From: Polydactylus sextarius | Lineage: Eukaryota > Chordata > Actinopteri > Polynemidae | Direction: 5' to 3' | Assembly (NCBI GenBank): GCA_016801845.1 | Contig: CM028914.1 | Span: 11,367,772 to 11,431,771 of the forward strand | Length of the DNA: 64,000 nucleotides | In this document: one piece after another, positions 24,141 to 45,797 of the stretch | How the letters are laid out: each line of letters begins with the position of its first letter | Position numbering within the stretch: the stretch's first letter is position 1 | The notes under the pieces: generated by a model | Databases searched by the model: none | What the model was told of the DNA's origin: nothing | What the model saw: only the letters and a program-made list of their open reading frames with translations | Translations under genes and position numbers: made by a program

Positions 24141-24470
24141 GGCCCAGATGTCAGGCGTTAAAGCGTTTTCCTACTCGTTTCTCTCTCTCTCTCTGTCTGT
24201 CTGTCTGTCTGTGTTTCTCAGTGTCTCTTGTCCCTCTGTCTGTCCCTCTCTCAGACACCATCCGTACTGTTCTCCTCCTTTATCTTCTCTCCGTCCCAGC
24301 GTCTCTCTCTATCTGTCCCTCCTCTCTCCTCTGTCTGATGAAGGATGCTGTTTTCCTCCTCCTTCTCATCTCTCTCCTCCTCCTGGTGATGTCATCACCC
24401 CCTCCCTTCCTTCCTCCCTCTCTTGCTCTCTGCTTCTCTCGCCCTTCACAGTGAGATACATCATGAGGAC
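24045..24470. repeat. CA-rich and CT-rich low-complexity stretch upstream of apbb3
   Basis: A CA repeat (about 24090-24140) followed by about 300 bases of CT-rich sequence with short TCTG and TCTC runs, at the presumed promoter side of apbb3. A long open frame over it is compositional. Confidence 0.8.
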
Positions 24471-25245
24471 AGAGTCTGCAGCTTTCACCACAAACAATCA
24501 GCTGTTATTGGTCATTAGATACTTTACTTTTCATTATTTCTATCATATTTGTGTCAGTAGTTCCCAGCTACTTAGAATCACATCATCATTGATGTTTAGC
24601 TTTTGATCCAGAGTCAGGTCCAGGTTTCCCTCTGGTGCCGAGTATGAGGAAAAAATTGATTTATTTTACCTGTTGGGAACTTGACGTTTCGACTTTTTTT
24701 CCTCAACAAAATAAAAGTAAATTATTCTCTTCTTAAGTCTTGCTTAAGAAGAGTCATACATCGGCGCAGAAAAAAAACACAAACATAATTGTAATAATCT
24801 ACTGTTCATTTACAATTATACTATATTATATAAGAATAATATTATATATATTATAGAAAAATTGGATTTAACGGACCTTAAAATGAAATGTTACTTTATT
24901 ATTAAAACATCAATAATAATTCTGTTTTCTATTTTAAAATTGAATGATTATAGAACAATATATACCTATAAAATACTTATATTTATTGCTATATATTACA
25001 TATAATAATAATAACAATAATAATAATAATACATTTTATTTATAAAGTGCCTTTCAAGTCACTCAAAGATACAATATATTATACAATTATTTAATCACAT
25101 ATAATGTAATTAAAATTGTATACAAGATTAAAAAAAAAAACTTTAAAATACTGTTGTAAAATTGTAAAATTACAATAATCTGCTGTAAATTTTAGTGATG
25201 CATAAAGGATGAAACAATGATGAACTGAACCATAAAACTGAGGGT

Positions 25246-25294
<49 letters not shown>

Positions 25295-25296
25295 CC

Positions 25297-25327
<31 letters not shown>

Positions 25328-26085
25328 TCGTCATCGTCATCATGGCAGCCTGCTATATTACCTGACACTATCCAGAGGTCAGACTATCAACACATGACAT
25401 CATACAACCATATGAAGGTGTGACACAGTGGACACGTGTCCCGGAAGTGTTTCGACAACAGTGAGCTCGTGAAGCCTGACAACACTACAGGAAGTCAGAC
25501 CGGTGCTCCTACAATGTAAAAGCTTACACTTTTATTAGATTACACAAAACCAAGCATAAAAGCACAATCACACCGTCCTAACGTTAATATTAATAGAAAA
25601 TATTTAAATATATTTTAAAATTCTAACTTTACACTTCATATTGATTAAAATGCACGGAAAATCGAGCTGAGATTGATCAATATTTGGTTTTCTCACGTCT
25701 TCTCTTAATAATAATTTTCAATAATATATATATTTTTTAAAAAATAAGAAAAGTACAGATTACTTTATGCATGGGTTAAACACACACATAGGATATATAT
25801 TATATTTTGTATAAAATTTGATATGAATGAACATATAGATTAAAAAGAAAAATACTTCTGCTACTCGCCCGTCTTATTTTGAAATTAAATCGGAATTTGT
25901 TACGTTTTGTCTTAACTTGACACAGATGAATTTCGTGTAAAGTTGTCGCCTATTGTTGTTTCCTCTTCGTTTCTGTTTAATTCAACGTCGATTTAAAGAT
26001 TCTAAAGGTTTTAACATTGTTCGTCGGTTAGCCGTTAGCTTAGCTTAGTCACCGGAGAGAAGCTGTCGCTTAACACGGAACCAAC
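24471..26085. other. Shared upstream region of apbb3 and sra1
   Basis: AT-rich spacer between the divergent genes. Contains a short dispersed-repeat piece near 25020-25070 (a TTTATTTATAAAGTGCCTTTC-like motif in many teleost repeats, here interrupted), the ATC repeat at 25247-25342, and CpG-containing sequence just before the sra1 start at 26020-26085. No coding exon is seen. Confidence 0.6.
25247..25342. repeat. (ATC)n microsatellite
   Basis: About 96 bases of ATC repeat with scattered ACC and GTC interruptions. Confidence 0.95.
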
Positions 26086-28444
26086 ATGGAGGATATGTAC
26101 ATTAAACCAGGTTAGTTTACTTAACTGAGGAGCTGTTAATAACATAAACCATGCTGATAACGTCAATAATACAAATAACAATGTTAATGAGGTTCTGTCG
26201 TAAATTTAACGGCTAACACGAACGGTGGGTCCGGATCGAGAGATGCGTTGCTTTAAAAGAAAATACCGATGAACTTCATTAGAAAAAACAGCTGAGTTTA
26301 AGTTCAGTTAAGGCTCCGAGGGACAAATGAAATATTTCTGAACATGAAACGTCACTTGTAGAGATTTATAATGGACTGGTGTAATTCGGCTTAGGAGTTT
26401 TTATCTGAACACAAACTAATCGGTTAAAACAAAGGTTTATCAGAGGTTGATACTGATCATCATTAGGTTTCAGTGGTTTGTGAACTGAAGTAAAACGTTA
26501 CACAAGAATAAACTGTGTGTCTGTGATCACAACATGTTTTTCATCGCAATGAAAAGACAGTAAAAAACAGCAGAGTTCAGATGGTCTTGGTTTCTATTAA
26601 AGTGAGGTTTGTTCTGTTACGCTAACGGCTAGCTAGCGGTACCGTGCGTCTCGTGTGACGAACTGCATTTACAAATCTGACAAATTAATATTCCCTTCAG
26701 GATCCAGACAAAATACCACACACTTAACGAATCAGTTTAAGCGTTTACGAATCACTTTGGTGTAATTTTCAATTCGGTATATAAATAATTCACCAAGAGA
26801 TTACTCTCAAAAGCACCATATAACTGTTTCTCTAAAAAAAAAAAAAAAAAAAAAAAAAAAGTTGAACTGTTCCTTTAAATAAACACCTGTCAACACCTGT
26901 GTTGCCTAGGTAACCAGGAGCGGGGCTGGAACGACCCCCCTCAGTTCTCCTACGGCCTCCAGACCGCCCAGCGAACTCCAAGGACCCTGTTAAATCAGAG
27001 AGCAGCACCTCCTGTGTCAGGTGGAACACCTAGACCTGTATAGACCTGTAGACCTGATGAACAGCATCCTCATCAGTGTTGTATAAAGTACCTGAAAGTC
27101 ACATTAGCATAGACATACACATACCCAACCAAAAAGTGACTCTGGTAGAAGTTCAAGTCACTGACTAGAATCCTACTTAAGTAAAAGTCTTAAAATGTCT
27201 AGTATTTACTGTACTTCAATGTTACAAGTAATCTATAGTTAAATATATTAACTAATGACAGTAAAAGTATGTGTTAATAAAAAAAAGAGGGTCATCAGGA
27301 CTTTGAATATTATGAAGTTTATCCAGCACTTTAAAACATGGAGCTTACAGCAGTTGTCATGGACAATGTCTTGAGTCTGGCCTAAGCAGTGAAAACAGTG
27401 AATGTAATTAAGTTAGAAAATGTAGTGAAGTAAAAGTGAAAGTTGACAGAATTTTTTTTTAAAACAGTGAAGTATTATTACTTTTCTACATTATTATACA
27501 ACATTTATCCTCATACAGTTTTGGTTTCTGGTTGGTCCCCAGGTGCAGGAACCACGCCCCCTATCTCCAACCCTCTGGCTCCACCCCCATGTGGTGCTGT
27601 CCCACCTCCTGTTAACTCAGGTAAGCCCCAGACGAGGCTGCTGATTGACTGCCACGCCTGACTTCACTTTGTTTAATTCTCACATGTCTCTTCATCACAG
27701 CTGCTACTCCTCCTCCTCGCCCTCCACCTGGTTGCACAGCCACACCTCCTCCTCCTTCTTCAGGACCTTCAGGTGACCTTCCTCTGAAAAGTCAGAGGAA
27801 GGTCACCAGCAGCCAATCAGAGAACGAGGCTGATGTAGAGATGGTTGTGTTGGTGCTAAACCGAGCCCTGGACGCCTGCAGGCAGACGGCTACAGTGAGT
27901 GACCTCAGACTTCTGTAGCCTCTGACCTCTTTGACTTCCCTGTGACCTTTGACCTCTAACCTCTCCGCAGACTCAGCTGTGTAATGATGTGGCAAAGAGG
28001 CTCCGCCTCCTAGAGGACAGCTGGAGGACAGGAAGACTGAGCCTACCTGTCAGGAGACGGATGGACACACTGGCTAAAGGTGAGCTGTCTCGCACCTCTC
28101 TGTCTCTCACACCTGTCTGTCATGTCTCACACCTGTCTGTCTGTCTATGTCTCATCTGTCTCTCAGAGCTGCAGTCAGGTCACTGGGATGCTGCTGATGA
28201 AATTCATCGCTCTTTGATGGTCGATCATGTGACCGAGGTCAGCCAATGGATGGTTGGCGTCAAACGACTTATCGCTGAGACACGAAAGCTAAGTCCAGAA
28301 CTCCTGGACAATCTTCTGAAAACTGCAGGGCCAGACCAGGACTCAGCAGAGCCAGACCAGGACCCAGCAAAGCCAGTCCAAGACCCCACAGAGTCAGTCC
28401 AAAACCAAACAGGGCCTGCCCAGGACCCAGTCTCACAGTCTTGA
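26086..28444 (+). CDS. sra1: Steroid receptor RNA activator 1 protein
   Basis: SRA1 acts both as a coactivator RNA and as a protein (SRAP) linked to nuclear receptor transcription. Exons 26086-26110, 26910-27020, 27543-27620, 27701-27894, 27971-28079 and 28167-28444 join in frame to 264 aa (human 236). Start MEDMYIKPGNQERGWNDP matches the conserved N-terminus; a proline-rich middle follows; the C-terminal helical domain holds HWDAADEIHRSLMVDHV and VSQWMVGVKRLIAE, nearly identical across vertebrates. After it comes a fish-specific looking tail of five 7-residue repeats (28331-28435). AATAAA lies at 28779. The second intron contains a dispersed repeat. Divergent from apbb3, its neighbour in human 5q31 too. 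Confidence 0.95.
27070..27470. repeat. Dispersed repeat in sra1 intron 2
   Basis: A stretch with motifs like ACTTAAGTAAAAGTCTTAAAA and AGTATTTACTGTACTT resembles a widespread teleost non-autonomous DNA-transposon repeat rich in AAAGTA units. Family assignment is from memory of the pattern; ends are approximate. Confidence 0.5.
28331..28435 (+). repeat. sra1: Five 21-bp coding repeats at the sra1 C-terminus
   Basis: Five in-frame 21-base units encode PDQDSAE, PDQDPAK, PVQDPTE, SVQNQTG and PAQDPVS. The first two are nearly identical; the others have drifted. Confidence 0.9.
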
Positions 28445-29040
28445 CTCTGTTAATCCTGCAGGACTCCAGTATGTTTTTCTTTCTTTCTTTAACTAAAACC
28501 TGGACCTGGAGGCAGCAGAACGTGAAAGATCGGGAGTCCAGATGCAGGTGGTTGGACCCACTGTGGACTGGATCTTGACTCTGGACTCCAGAGTTTGTTT
28601 CAGATTTTTGGACAATTGATACTCAATTGACAGTTGACGAAGTCTTTATTCTGGACTCTGGATTTTAGACTGTGGACGGTCTGGAGTTTGGTCTCTGGAT
28701 CCTGGTGTGCCAGACTTTGATGATATGGATGGTGATGTGGTTTGAAGCTTTGGAACAACGATGTTGATCTGTTCTAGAAATAAATCTGTTTCTCTTTCTT
28801 CTGAGTGTCTTATTTGTGGTATTTTAGTCAGGACTCTCATATACCTGATCCTGTTGCTGTGAACAACAGGTCCAGTTTCAGCACAAACACAAATTCAACA
28901 TTTAAAGTAAGAATTAGACTGTAAAAAAAAATATGTTGCACAGGTTTATGATAAGGACAAATCGGTGGATATATGTAAGTCTTCATATGTTCAGTTTTTA
29001 TAATGATGTACATTGTTGTATGTGTGATGCTGAGCTGTGA

Positions 29041-29055
29041 CCAGCAGGGGGCAGC
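29041..29055 (+). promoter_or_regulatory. CTCF-like core motif
   Basis: CCAGCAGGGGGCAGC is a close match to the vertebrate CTCF core. It lies between sra1 and camk2a. Motif match only. Confidence 0.45.
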
Positions 29056-29596
29056 AGAGGACAGCGCACACAGAGGGACGTGTCTGCAGCCTGTAGGAGG
29101 CGCTCATCTGTCAATGGCGAATGTTCATCTGCCCAAGCGTCACTCCTCCTCCTCCTCTTCCTCCTCCTCCTCCTCTCTCTGGGGATGAAGAGGAGGAGGC
29201 TGAAAAAGAGGAAACGAAGCAGAACAGAGAAGAGACAGAAAGAAACAGACAGACCTAAAAATAGATAAGAAATGAAAGACAGAAAGAGACAGGGTACAAC
29301 TGACTGTAAAAGAGCTGCAGCTATGATCAATCAGCTGATTGATCATCTAGTTTAGAAATGTAAATCATTTTCCATTAGATAAAAACAGCTGCTGGTTATC
29401 TTTCTGTCACTCAACTGATCATCAGTTGAATCACTGATCATTTCAGAGTCCACACAGAATCCAGCAGCTGGCCAGATTGGGTCAGACCAAGTCTGATGGC
29501 CTTCTCTGGCTGTCCTGCAGTCCTGAAAACCTGCAGCTGAAGCAGAGCTTCACAGGATCATGGTTCAACTCAACACTGTCATACTCCACTAGGTGC

Positions 29597-29765
29597 TGTC
29601 AATTCAGTTCAGTTCTATTTAGTTTTATTTGTTAAGCACCAAATCACAAAATACTCAAAACAACAGGTGGCAACAGTGGAGGTAAAAACAAAAACTATGT
29701 CTAACAGGAAGAAACCTGCAGAACCAGAGTGGAGAGAAGGTCATCTGCCGGGACTGGTTGTGGTG
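29597..29765 (+). repeat. Teleost dispersed repeat
   Basis: Starts TCAATTCAGTTCAGTTCTA, passes through a CACCAAATCACAAAA motif and ends with AACAGGAAGAAACCTGCAGAACC and a CATCTGCCGGGACTGGTTG end. This order of blocks is a very common percomorph interspersed repeat. Confidence 0.75.
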
Positions 29766-29981
29766 AAAATTTAAAAAAAGTTATTTTTATTGTGGTTACC
29801 ATTATCATAATAGTAATAGTACTTTTAGTGGTACCAATATGAGAATAGTAAGTGTAGCAGTAGTCTAGGTCAGGGTCCTGTGTCCGAGTCTGTTTAAACC
29901 AGATCAGCCTAGACCTGTTCCATCTCAAGACTGGACAGTGACCACACAAGCACTCTCCAGCACACAGCACACAACACACGA

Positions 29982-29996
29982 CCACCAGAAGGCGCT
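29982..29996 (+). promoter_or_regulatory. CTCF-like core motif
   Basis: CCACCAGAAGGCGCT matches the CTCF consensus well, 1 kb downstream of a similar motif. Motif match only. Confidence 0.4.
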
Positions 29997-30356
29997 GTCA
30001 GCTGAACATATAATGACAGATTACCACAGGAAGTTACAGTAATAAGAAAGGTTACAGTGATGGTAACAGTTATCGTGACAGCTACAGTAATTACAGGAGG
30101 TAACAGTGTAATCAACAGATACAGTAATATTTGTAGCTGAAATGATGAATATTTGCGATATCATAAGGTAGTAATGTTAGCAGTAATACTGTAGCAATAT
30201 TAGCACTAACTAACATTATAAGTATTTATAACAGTACAGTGAGCAGTATCAGTCTCAGTAGTATCGGTATGTAGTAATATTGGCATCAGTACTGCAGTTT
30301 CTGTGTTTGCAGTGTTACTTTCCAGCTCAGACAGAGAGGAGGCAGTTACCATGACG

Positions 30357-30360
<4 letters not shown>

Positions 30361-30390
<30 letters not shown>
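30361..30390. repeat. (GT)n microsatellite
   Basis: Fifteen GT units immediately before the acceptor (TTCTGCAG) of the inferred camk2a first coding exon. Confidence 0.95.
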
Positions 30391-30394
<4 letters not shown>

Positions 30395-30402
30395 GTTCTG
30401 CA

Positions 30403-30752
30403 GACCTCTGATTGGCTGATGCAGGCAGTGGGCGGGCAGGTTGAGCTCAGTGTCTCAGATCAGGACAGAGAGACGCTGCTGTCTTCACTGCTTCATCCCT
30501 CCATCTTCATCTTCCTCCTCCTCCTCCTCTTCCTCCTCCGACCAGATCCAGACCTCTCTCTCTCTCTCTCTCTTTCTTTCTCTTTCTCTCCCTCCGTCCT
30601 TCCTCCTCACCTGTCTCTGTCTTCTCTCTCGTCCATCCCTCAGACGCACAGACAGACGTGTCCAACTCTTGGCCTTCATCACCACCACCACCATCATCAT
30701 CCTCACAGGAGCACGGACAGAGACCCCCTGACCCTCGCCCCGCTGGGTCACC
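30403..30752 (+). other. camk2a: Probable 5' UTR part of the camk2a first coding exon
   Basis: An acceptor (GTTCTGCAG) at about 30402 is followed by sequence that runs without another clear donor to the start codon. The stretch is CT-rich (30489-30640) and ends in a good initiation context (GTCACCATGG). An internal acceptor-like CCTCACAG near 30710 is an alternative beginning. Confidence 0.45.
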
Positions 30753-38492
<7,740 letters not shown>

Positions 38493-38919
38493 GACTACGG
38501 TCAAAGGTCATGATCAGGACCCAGACTGATTGATTATCATTGATCAGTGATTTTATGGATTGATCAGTGTTTCTTATCCACAGCTAACTTCCAGAGTGGG
38601 CGTGTCTTTGAAGGGGCCACCGTCACCTTGATGACAGATTGATTGACAGCAGGCCAGGCGTCTGACACCAACCATTCAGGATTTTGTTTGAAGAGTTTGA
38701 CAAAAACAAAATGGAGGAGACGAGGGGCAGAGCCAGCAGAGAACTGCCTAATCAATCAATCAATCAACCAATCAGCTTCCTCTTTTTTTAGCTCGTCCAC
38801 CTCGGCCATATCCCTTTGGGATCAGCCTATCAGGCATGTGGAAACCTCGTATCTCCAGCTTCTCTCAGCGTCCTGACTGGACGGACGGACGCCGCTGCCA
38901 ACGATGACTTTGAAAGCTT

Positions 38920-39078
38920 AATAGATTAGATTAGATTAGATTAGATTAGATTAGATTAGATTTAATTAGATTAGATTAGATTAGATTAGATTAGATTAGA
39001 TTAGATTAGATTAGATTAGATTAGATTAGATTAGATTAGATTAGATTAGATTAGATTAGATTAGATTAGACTAGATTA
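38920..39078. repeat. (ATTAG)n pentanucleotide microsatellite
   Basis: About 31 ATTAG units with very few interruptions, within the presumed camk2a 3' UTR. Confidence 0.97.
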
Positions 39079-41892
39079 GCAGTTTCTTTTTGCTAGTTAA
39101 GAGGTGTTTCATTTCAAATATGTTAATAATAAGATTTTATTTAAATCAAAGACTATTATTTAGACTCAAGCACATATTCAAGAGTTATAGTAAATGAAGA
39201 ACTAATATTATTATTATTTTTCATTAATCACATCACATCAGTCCAGTGCAGTTTTTCACTTGAGGTGTAATCTCATCAGCCTGTTGCCGGGTGAAGTCAC
39301 AGATAAGGGATTAATGAAGGAATAATTGACATGACAAGTAATGGATGTGATCAAATTTGCTTCTTAAATTTTCATCTGACCTGAAACACTCACGCCTTTT
39401 TAAGGAATCACTCTCTGAGAGATACGAGATTTCCACTCTATAAAATCATATTATATCATTTAATAGAGTCCTGGAGTCGCCATAGTTACTAATCATGATC
39501 CGGACCCGTTATCTCAGGAAAAAAAACAACTGCTCAGTTTTTAAACAAGTTAAAGAGAATCTAAGTAACAATCAAAACCAAATTTGATTCATAGACATAA
39601 TTTAACGTGGTGTTGATACCTTGGTCTAATGATGATGATGATGTAGATGATGATGATGATGAGTTAGTGTGGCGGCTCCGTGCCTCCATATGTTGTAGGA
39701 ATCGACTCATCCCTCTGCTTCCATCGGGCTCGGAGAGCTCCAGAAGCTTCCACTGCTCTCCGACCAGCGATCTTCCATGAACAGCCACACCTCCGCTCAG
39801 ACCGGACGCCACCTCCTGCTCCCACTGACCCCCACCCCCGGGGTCACCTATCATCTGTTGCCGGGACCAATACATTCACAAATACGCAGTTTCAGAGGCG
39901 ACAATACTAACATTGAAAAAAAAATTGATATTTGTTGTGAACATAATGAACAGTAATGAACATTTTGATCAACTATATTTGACATAAAATGTAGAACAGA
40001 TTTTTTGTATCTATAGTTTATGTTCACTGGTCAAATACATATAAACATGAATCAATTTCATCTTCAGCCAGTGAAATTACACAGTTAAAGACAGAATACA
40101 ACATCATGTTTTGTTTCCTCTGGGCCTCTGTATTGCCAGTGCTCTGGTCTGTTGCGGTGTGGTCGCTGACTGAAACCTCATATCTCTGTTTTTATTTTGT
40201 AGGAGCCTCGATAATGTAACAGCCGACGTTTGAAGTTGGGCTGAAGGTTGGAAACACAGCGGATCGCAGTGCGCGCTTTTAGCTCATGCTCGGTGTCGCT
40301 GGTGATTTTTTCTTTCAGAAGATGCGAGGTCTCGTGGCGATGGCGGCGAGCTCGTATTTTTCTTCCTGTACGGTGATGATGGTGTTTACTTCCTGTACAG
40401 ATCATGTGATTTGCTGCATGCTGGACTTGACTGTGTGCGTTTTGTGTTTTGGCGTCGGCCTTCGCTTGCGTTTCACCAGCGCGGCTGTCAGATTAGTTTC
40501 CCGCTCTTTCACTGACTCGTTAGCTTTGCTAGCTTCCTCACTGGGAGCGGTGCTGCCTGCTAGCCGCGAGCTAATGAAACGCTGGTAAATTTGATATTCT
40601 GCGATTTTGAGCCGTGGTGTTTCAGCAGCTTTTTACCGTCGGAGAATGTAGAACTTTGTACGATCAGATTCTTACTACAATGACGTTTATTCCTCAGTAT
40701 CGCGTTTGTAAATTGAACAGCTTTTTAGACGTTGGACTTCCAGTGCTCGCCGTGCGTGAACACGTTGTGTATTATTAGCTTATTATTTTTGTTGGTATGA
40801 TAAAAATGCATTTACAGGGTGAAGTTCCCATAGCAATCGCTGAAAGTGTTTGCCCCAGCGCCGCCGCTCTATGTTTTACACGACATTTCGGCGTGTTGGC
40901 TGTAAAGATCGGGTCAAAGGTCAAACCAGAGGCTAATTCCAACTGACCGTTGATTGACAGGAAGAAGAAAGAGGGGCAGGGGTTATGTTGATGATGTCAC
41001 TATAGAGGCCAGGTGGGCGGGGCCTGGTACTGGTGCCAAAACTTAACACAAGCAAAAAAAAAAAAAGTCACCACCTGCTAAAGCTAATGCTAAAGCTAAC
41101 GCTGCAGGCTCTTTCTGTGGTCGGTGAATCCACGCTTCATGGCGCTGTTTTCTAACCTCCACTCTGACCTTTGACCTTCGACGACACTTGAACGTATTTA
41201 GTATGTATCCGTGGAGATCTTTGTGCAGGGACACAGACACGTCCCGCTCTTATTTGAGATGTCATTTTATATAAATATCTTGGTGTTTAAGCTTGAAATT
41301 GAAAATTCCACCCCAAGTAGATGCTGCGATGTTTTTCCTGTGTTTTTAACTGATGTTCAGTGGGTGTGGCTGCTTCACTTTTATCATAACAAACCCACAT
41401 CAGTGACCTCTGACACTCTGACAGATGAGGGACGGGGCTCAGATGTCTGTCTCACCTGCAGCACCAAGAGCTTGCTCACCGCAGCAGCGTGATGGGAAGC
41501 GGCAGGAGGAGCTTCACATGACGCTTTGTTAACACTGTTAGCACTGTCAGCAGTCCACAGCTGTACCTCTGGCCATAAAATAACTGTTTTATCGACAAGC
41601 TGATATGCTAACTTGTGATTAGCATTGAATGACAATTAGAATGAATGATAGTTAGGAATGCTAACAGTGCTAATAGTGCTGTTAGCTGTTGATTCTGGAT
41701 GCTTTAAGTGTAGAACATCAGAGGTCACGCAGCCTGAATTCTCACCATTTCCCATCATGACAGTCTCATGCTGCAGAACCAATAATCAATGCTCAATAAT
41801 CAGCTCCTCCACATCCACTCAGCTTTTCTACTATGATGGATATTGTGTATTAACTAATGCTGCATGCTCATTGTGTAACTGTGTGTATGTCT

Positions 41893-41995
<103 letters not shown>

Positions 41996-42239
41996 GGTTT
42001 TTATTCTTTTGTAGTTTTTTCTTCTGCATTGTGTTCAAAGTGTTTCTGTAAATAAACTGAGGTGGTTCAATGCTGCACTCTGATTGTTCAGCTCCTTATT
42101 TTACAAACATCAGTGTGTGAGCCAGAATTTTTAATGTGAATTTAATAAACCATCATGATTAATCATTTAAATGAAGTCTAGAAATGAACCTTTGATAAAT
42201 ATCAAAACACTGATGCAGATAATCAGAAAGTCTAAATAA

Positions 42240-42850
42240 TCTAATTTGCAAGAACACACAGGTGACCAAAGTGGTTTACAAATGATAAAATGGCACATGT
42301 AGCAAACACAAAAGCATAAGTAAAGAATAAAACAATAAAAGAGTAAATGTGTCACCACACTTCTGGGTATTAAAAGCTATCTGTTTTAAGTTATGATTTA
42401 AAGAAATCCAGGTCACAGATAACATGTAAGTCCCACCAGTGTTTATATCTTGACCTGGGCACTTCCAACAAAAGCTCAAAGCCCTACCATGCCCAAAGGC
42501 CTTTAAGAGCTTTAAAAACAAACATTAAATGTTTAAAAATCAATCCTAAAATGGACTGGAAGCCAATAGGTAGAGAAGAAGATAGGCGTAATATGCTCTT
42601 GTCTGGTTGTGTTAGTTAGAAAACTTGGCAGCTGCGTTTTAAGTTGAAGGCGGCTAAGAGAGGACTGGAAGACGCCAACACATAGTCACTAGCGCATTGC
42701 AGTAATCAAGTCTGCAGCTGATTAAAGCGTGGATAGCTTTCTCAAGGCTCTGACGACTCAAGACAAGCTTTCATCTATTACATCTGATGGCCAAAGCCAA
42801 ACCTTTTCTAACAACATTGTCAATTTGTTTATCAAATTTCAAGTGTCAGA
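42240..42850. repeat. Dispersed repeat
   Basis: Contains the block order GACTGGAAGCCAATAGG, CTTGGCAGCTGCGTTTTAAG, CATTGCAGTAATCAAGTCTG and GCGTGGATAGCTTTCTC, which I recognise as a widespread vertebrate/teleost interspersed element pattern. No protein is preserved and the limits are approximate. Confidence 0.6.
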
Positions 42851-43230
42851 AATAATCAAGAAATTATTTAAGTGTCAAAAATCACGGCATCCCCAAATAC
42901 AATACATTCTGTTTTTATTCATTTAAACCAAGGCAAATTTGGCTTAACCACTGCTTAATTTTAGTGATGCAATTAAGTAAAGACCATTGTAGATAGATTT
43001 AAAAATGCTTCACATAACAATGAAAAGATCAATAGTACCTGGTTATAATTGAAGTGGTAGCAAATATAATAAAAAAACGAATATCGGATAAAACTAAAAA
43101 TGTGGAGTAAAATATGTTTTTGTGGTGAATCTAAATTGAGTTATGTGACAAAGTGAATAAAGGATGGGTACATTAATTTTATATAAATAAAAATCAAATA
43201 AAGGCAAAAAAGTTGAACAGTTGAAATGGC
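42851..43230. other. Intergenic, no gene seen
   Basis: AT-rich spacer before the rps14 promoter; nothing supported. Confidence 0.6.
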
Positions 43231-43353
43231 AGTTAAAGACCACGTGGTGGCAGCAGCTGCCTTCTGCTTCCGGCTCTGGAACGCCTCAACTTTGGCCCCG
43301 GAAGCGGAAGTTCTTTCCTTTCTTGTTTCTGCTTGTTGAAGAGACACCCGTAG
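43231..43353 (+). promoter_or_regulatory. rps14: rps14 promoter and 5' TOP exon
   Basis: A CACGTG E-box (near 43240), a CCGGAAG ETS/GABP-type site at 43298-43304 with a second GGAAG beside it, and then a pyrimidine tract (TTCTTTCCTTTCTTG, 43311-43325) typical of a terminal oligopyrimidine start. A short non-coding exon ends at 43353 with a strong donor (TAG then GTGAGT). This is the standard layout of a ribosomal protein gene, where the TOP tract places translation under mTOR control. Confidence 0.75.
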
Positions 43354-44216
43354 GTGAGTCCCGCTCCCAGGAAAATCCATCTTAATCTGACTTTTATTTA
43401 ATCATCCACCCTGTGTTCAATGCTGCGTTCAGTCTCTGACTGTATCCGCGTCTGTTTGACCCTAAATTGTTTTTTCTGTAAAATTTAATGTGGGACTTTA
43501 GATGAGTTTTGCTCCTGTGTGTCGGTAACTGCGGCGACACGACGCCATCTTAGCTCTGAGTACTGCGAATCTAGCATCGGAAAAGTTACTATTAAAGTGA
43601 GAGAAGCGGATTAAAACAGTAAGTCTGGAAGGTTGATCCGGTCCAAATTAAGTAGCACTTAAAGCTGGTCCCGGTACAAACCTGTGGAGCTGCAGGAGCT
43701 AACGGGCTAATGTAGCATCCTGGCTAACTGGCGGTCCAACTGCTGTGAGTCTGGGTCAGAGTTGGTCCCGAGTCTGACCCGGATTCAGTGTCGGTTCTGT
43801 CTTAGCCCGAGTTGGTCTTTAAGTGTTTTTAATCTGAGCATGTATCCGACTATGTGTTAGCTCCGACCGCAGCCGCCATGACAGACAACCACGATTATCA
43901 CGTGGGTTTGATAGAATTCGAACCCCAGAAATTGAACGTGTGGTCCCGGTTCAGTGTGGAAATCCACGTCCTGTTACAGGTTCGGGTCTGTTCTTAGATC
44001 TGACATGACTATTGTTCTGGTCTTTGAGGTCCCGTTCGGTCAGGTCTGTGCCTATCCTGGACAGTTAGACAATTTGTCTCACTCTTTAGATGCTGATGTT
44101 TAGTCGTGTGACCGACGTACTTTTTTAGGTTGTAGCTGCTGTTTGTTGTTCACTGTGTGAAATGGTTTCAACACGATGTTTTCCTCATGTCTAATTGCTC
44201 CTCTTCATCCTCAGTC

Positions 44217-45770
<1,554 letters not shown>

Positions 45771-45791
45771 ACTACAGCAAGATTCACTGTC

Positions 45792-45797
45792 AATAAA
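45792..45797 (+). terminator. rps14: rps14 polyadenylation signal
   Basis: AATAAA 22 bases after the rps14 stop codon. Confidence 0.9.

Larger units (their letters stand above)
28445..30350. other. Intergenic sra1 to camk2a
   Basis: Begins with the sra1 3' UTR (signal AATAAA at 28779-28784). Two CTCF-like cores (29041, 29982), a purine/pyrimidine-rich low-complexity stretch at 29140-29290 and a dispersed repeat (29597-29765) follow. No coding exon is supported; the open frames here are compositional. Confidence 0.6.

Noticed and set aside
24022..24606. 194-codon plus-strand open frame
   Set aside because: It spans CA and CT-rich low-complexity DNA opposite the apbb3 first exon, with no domain and no splice logic.
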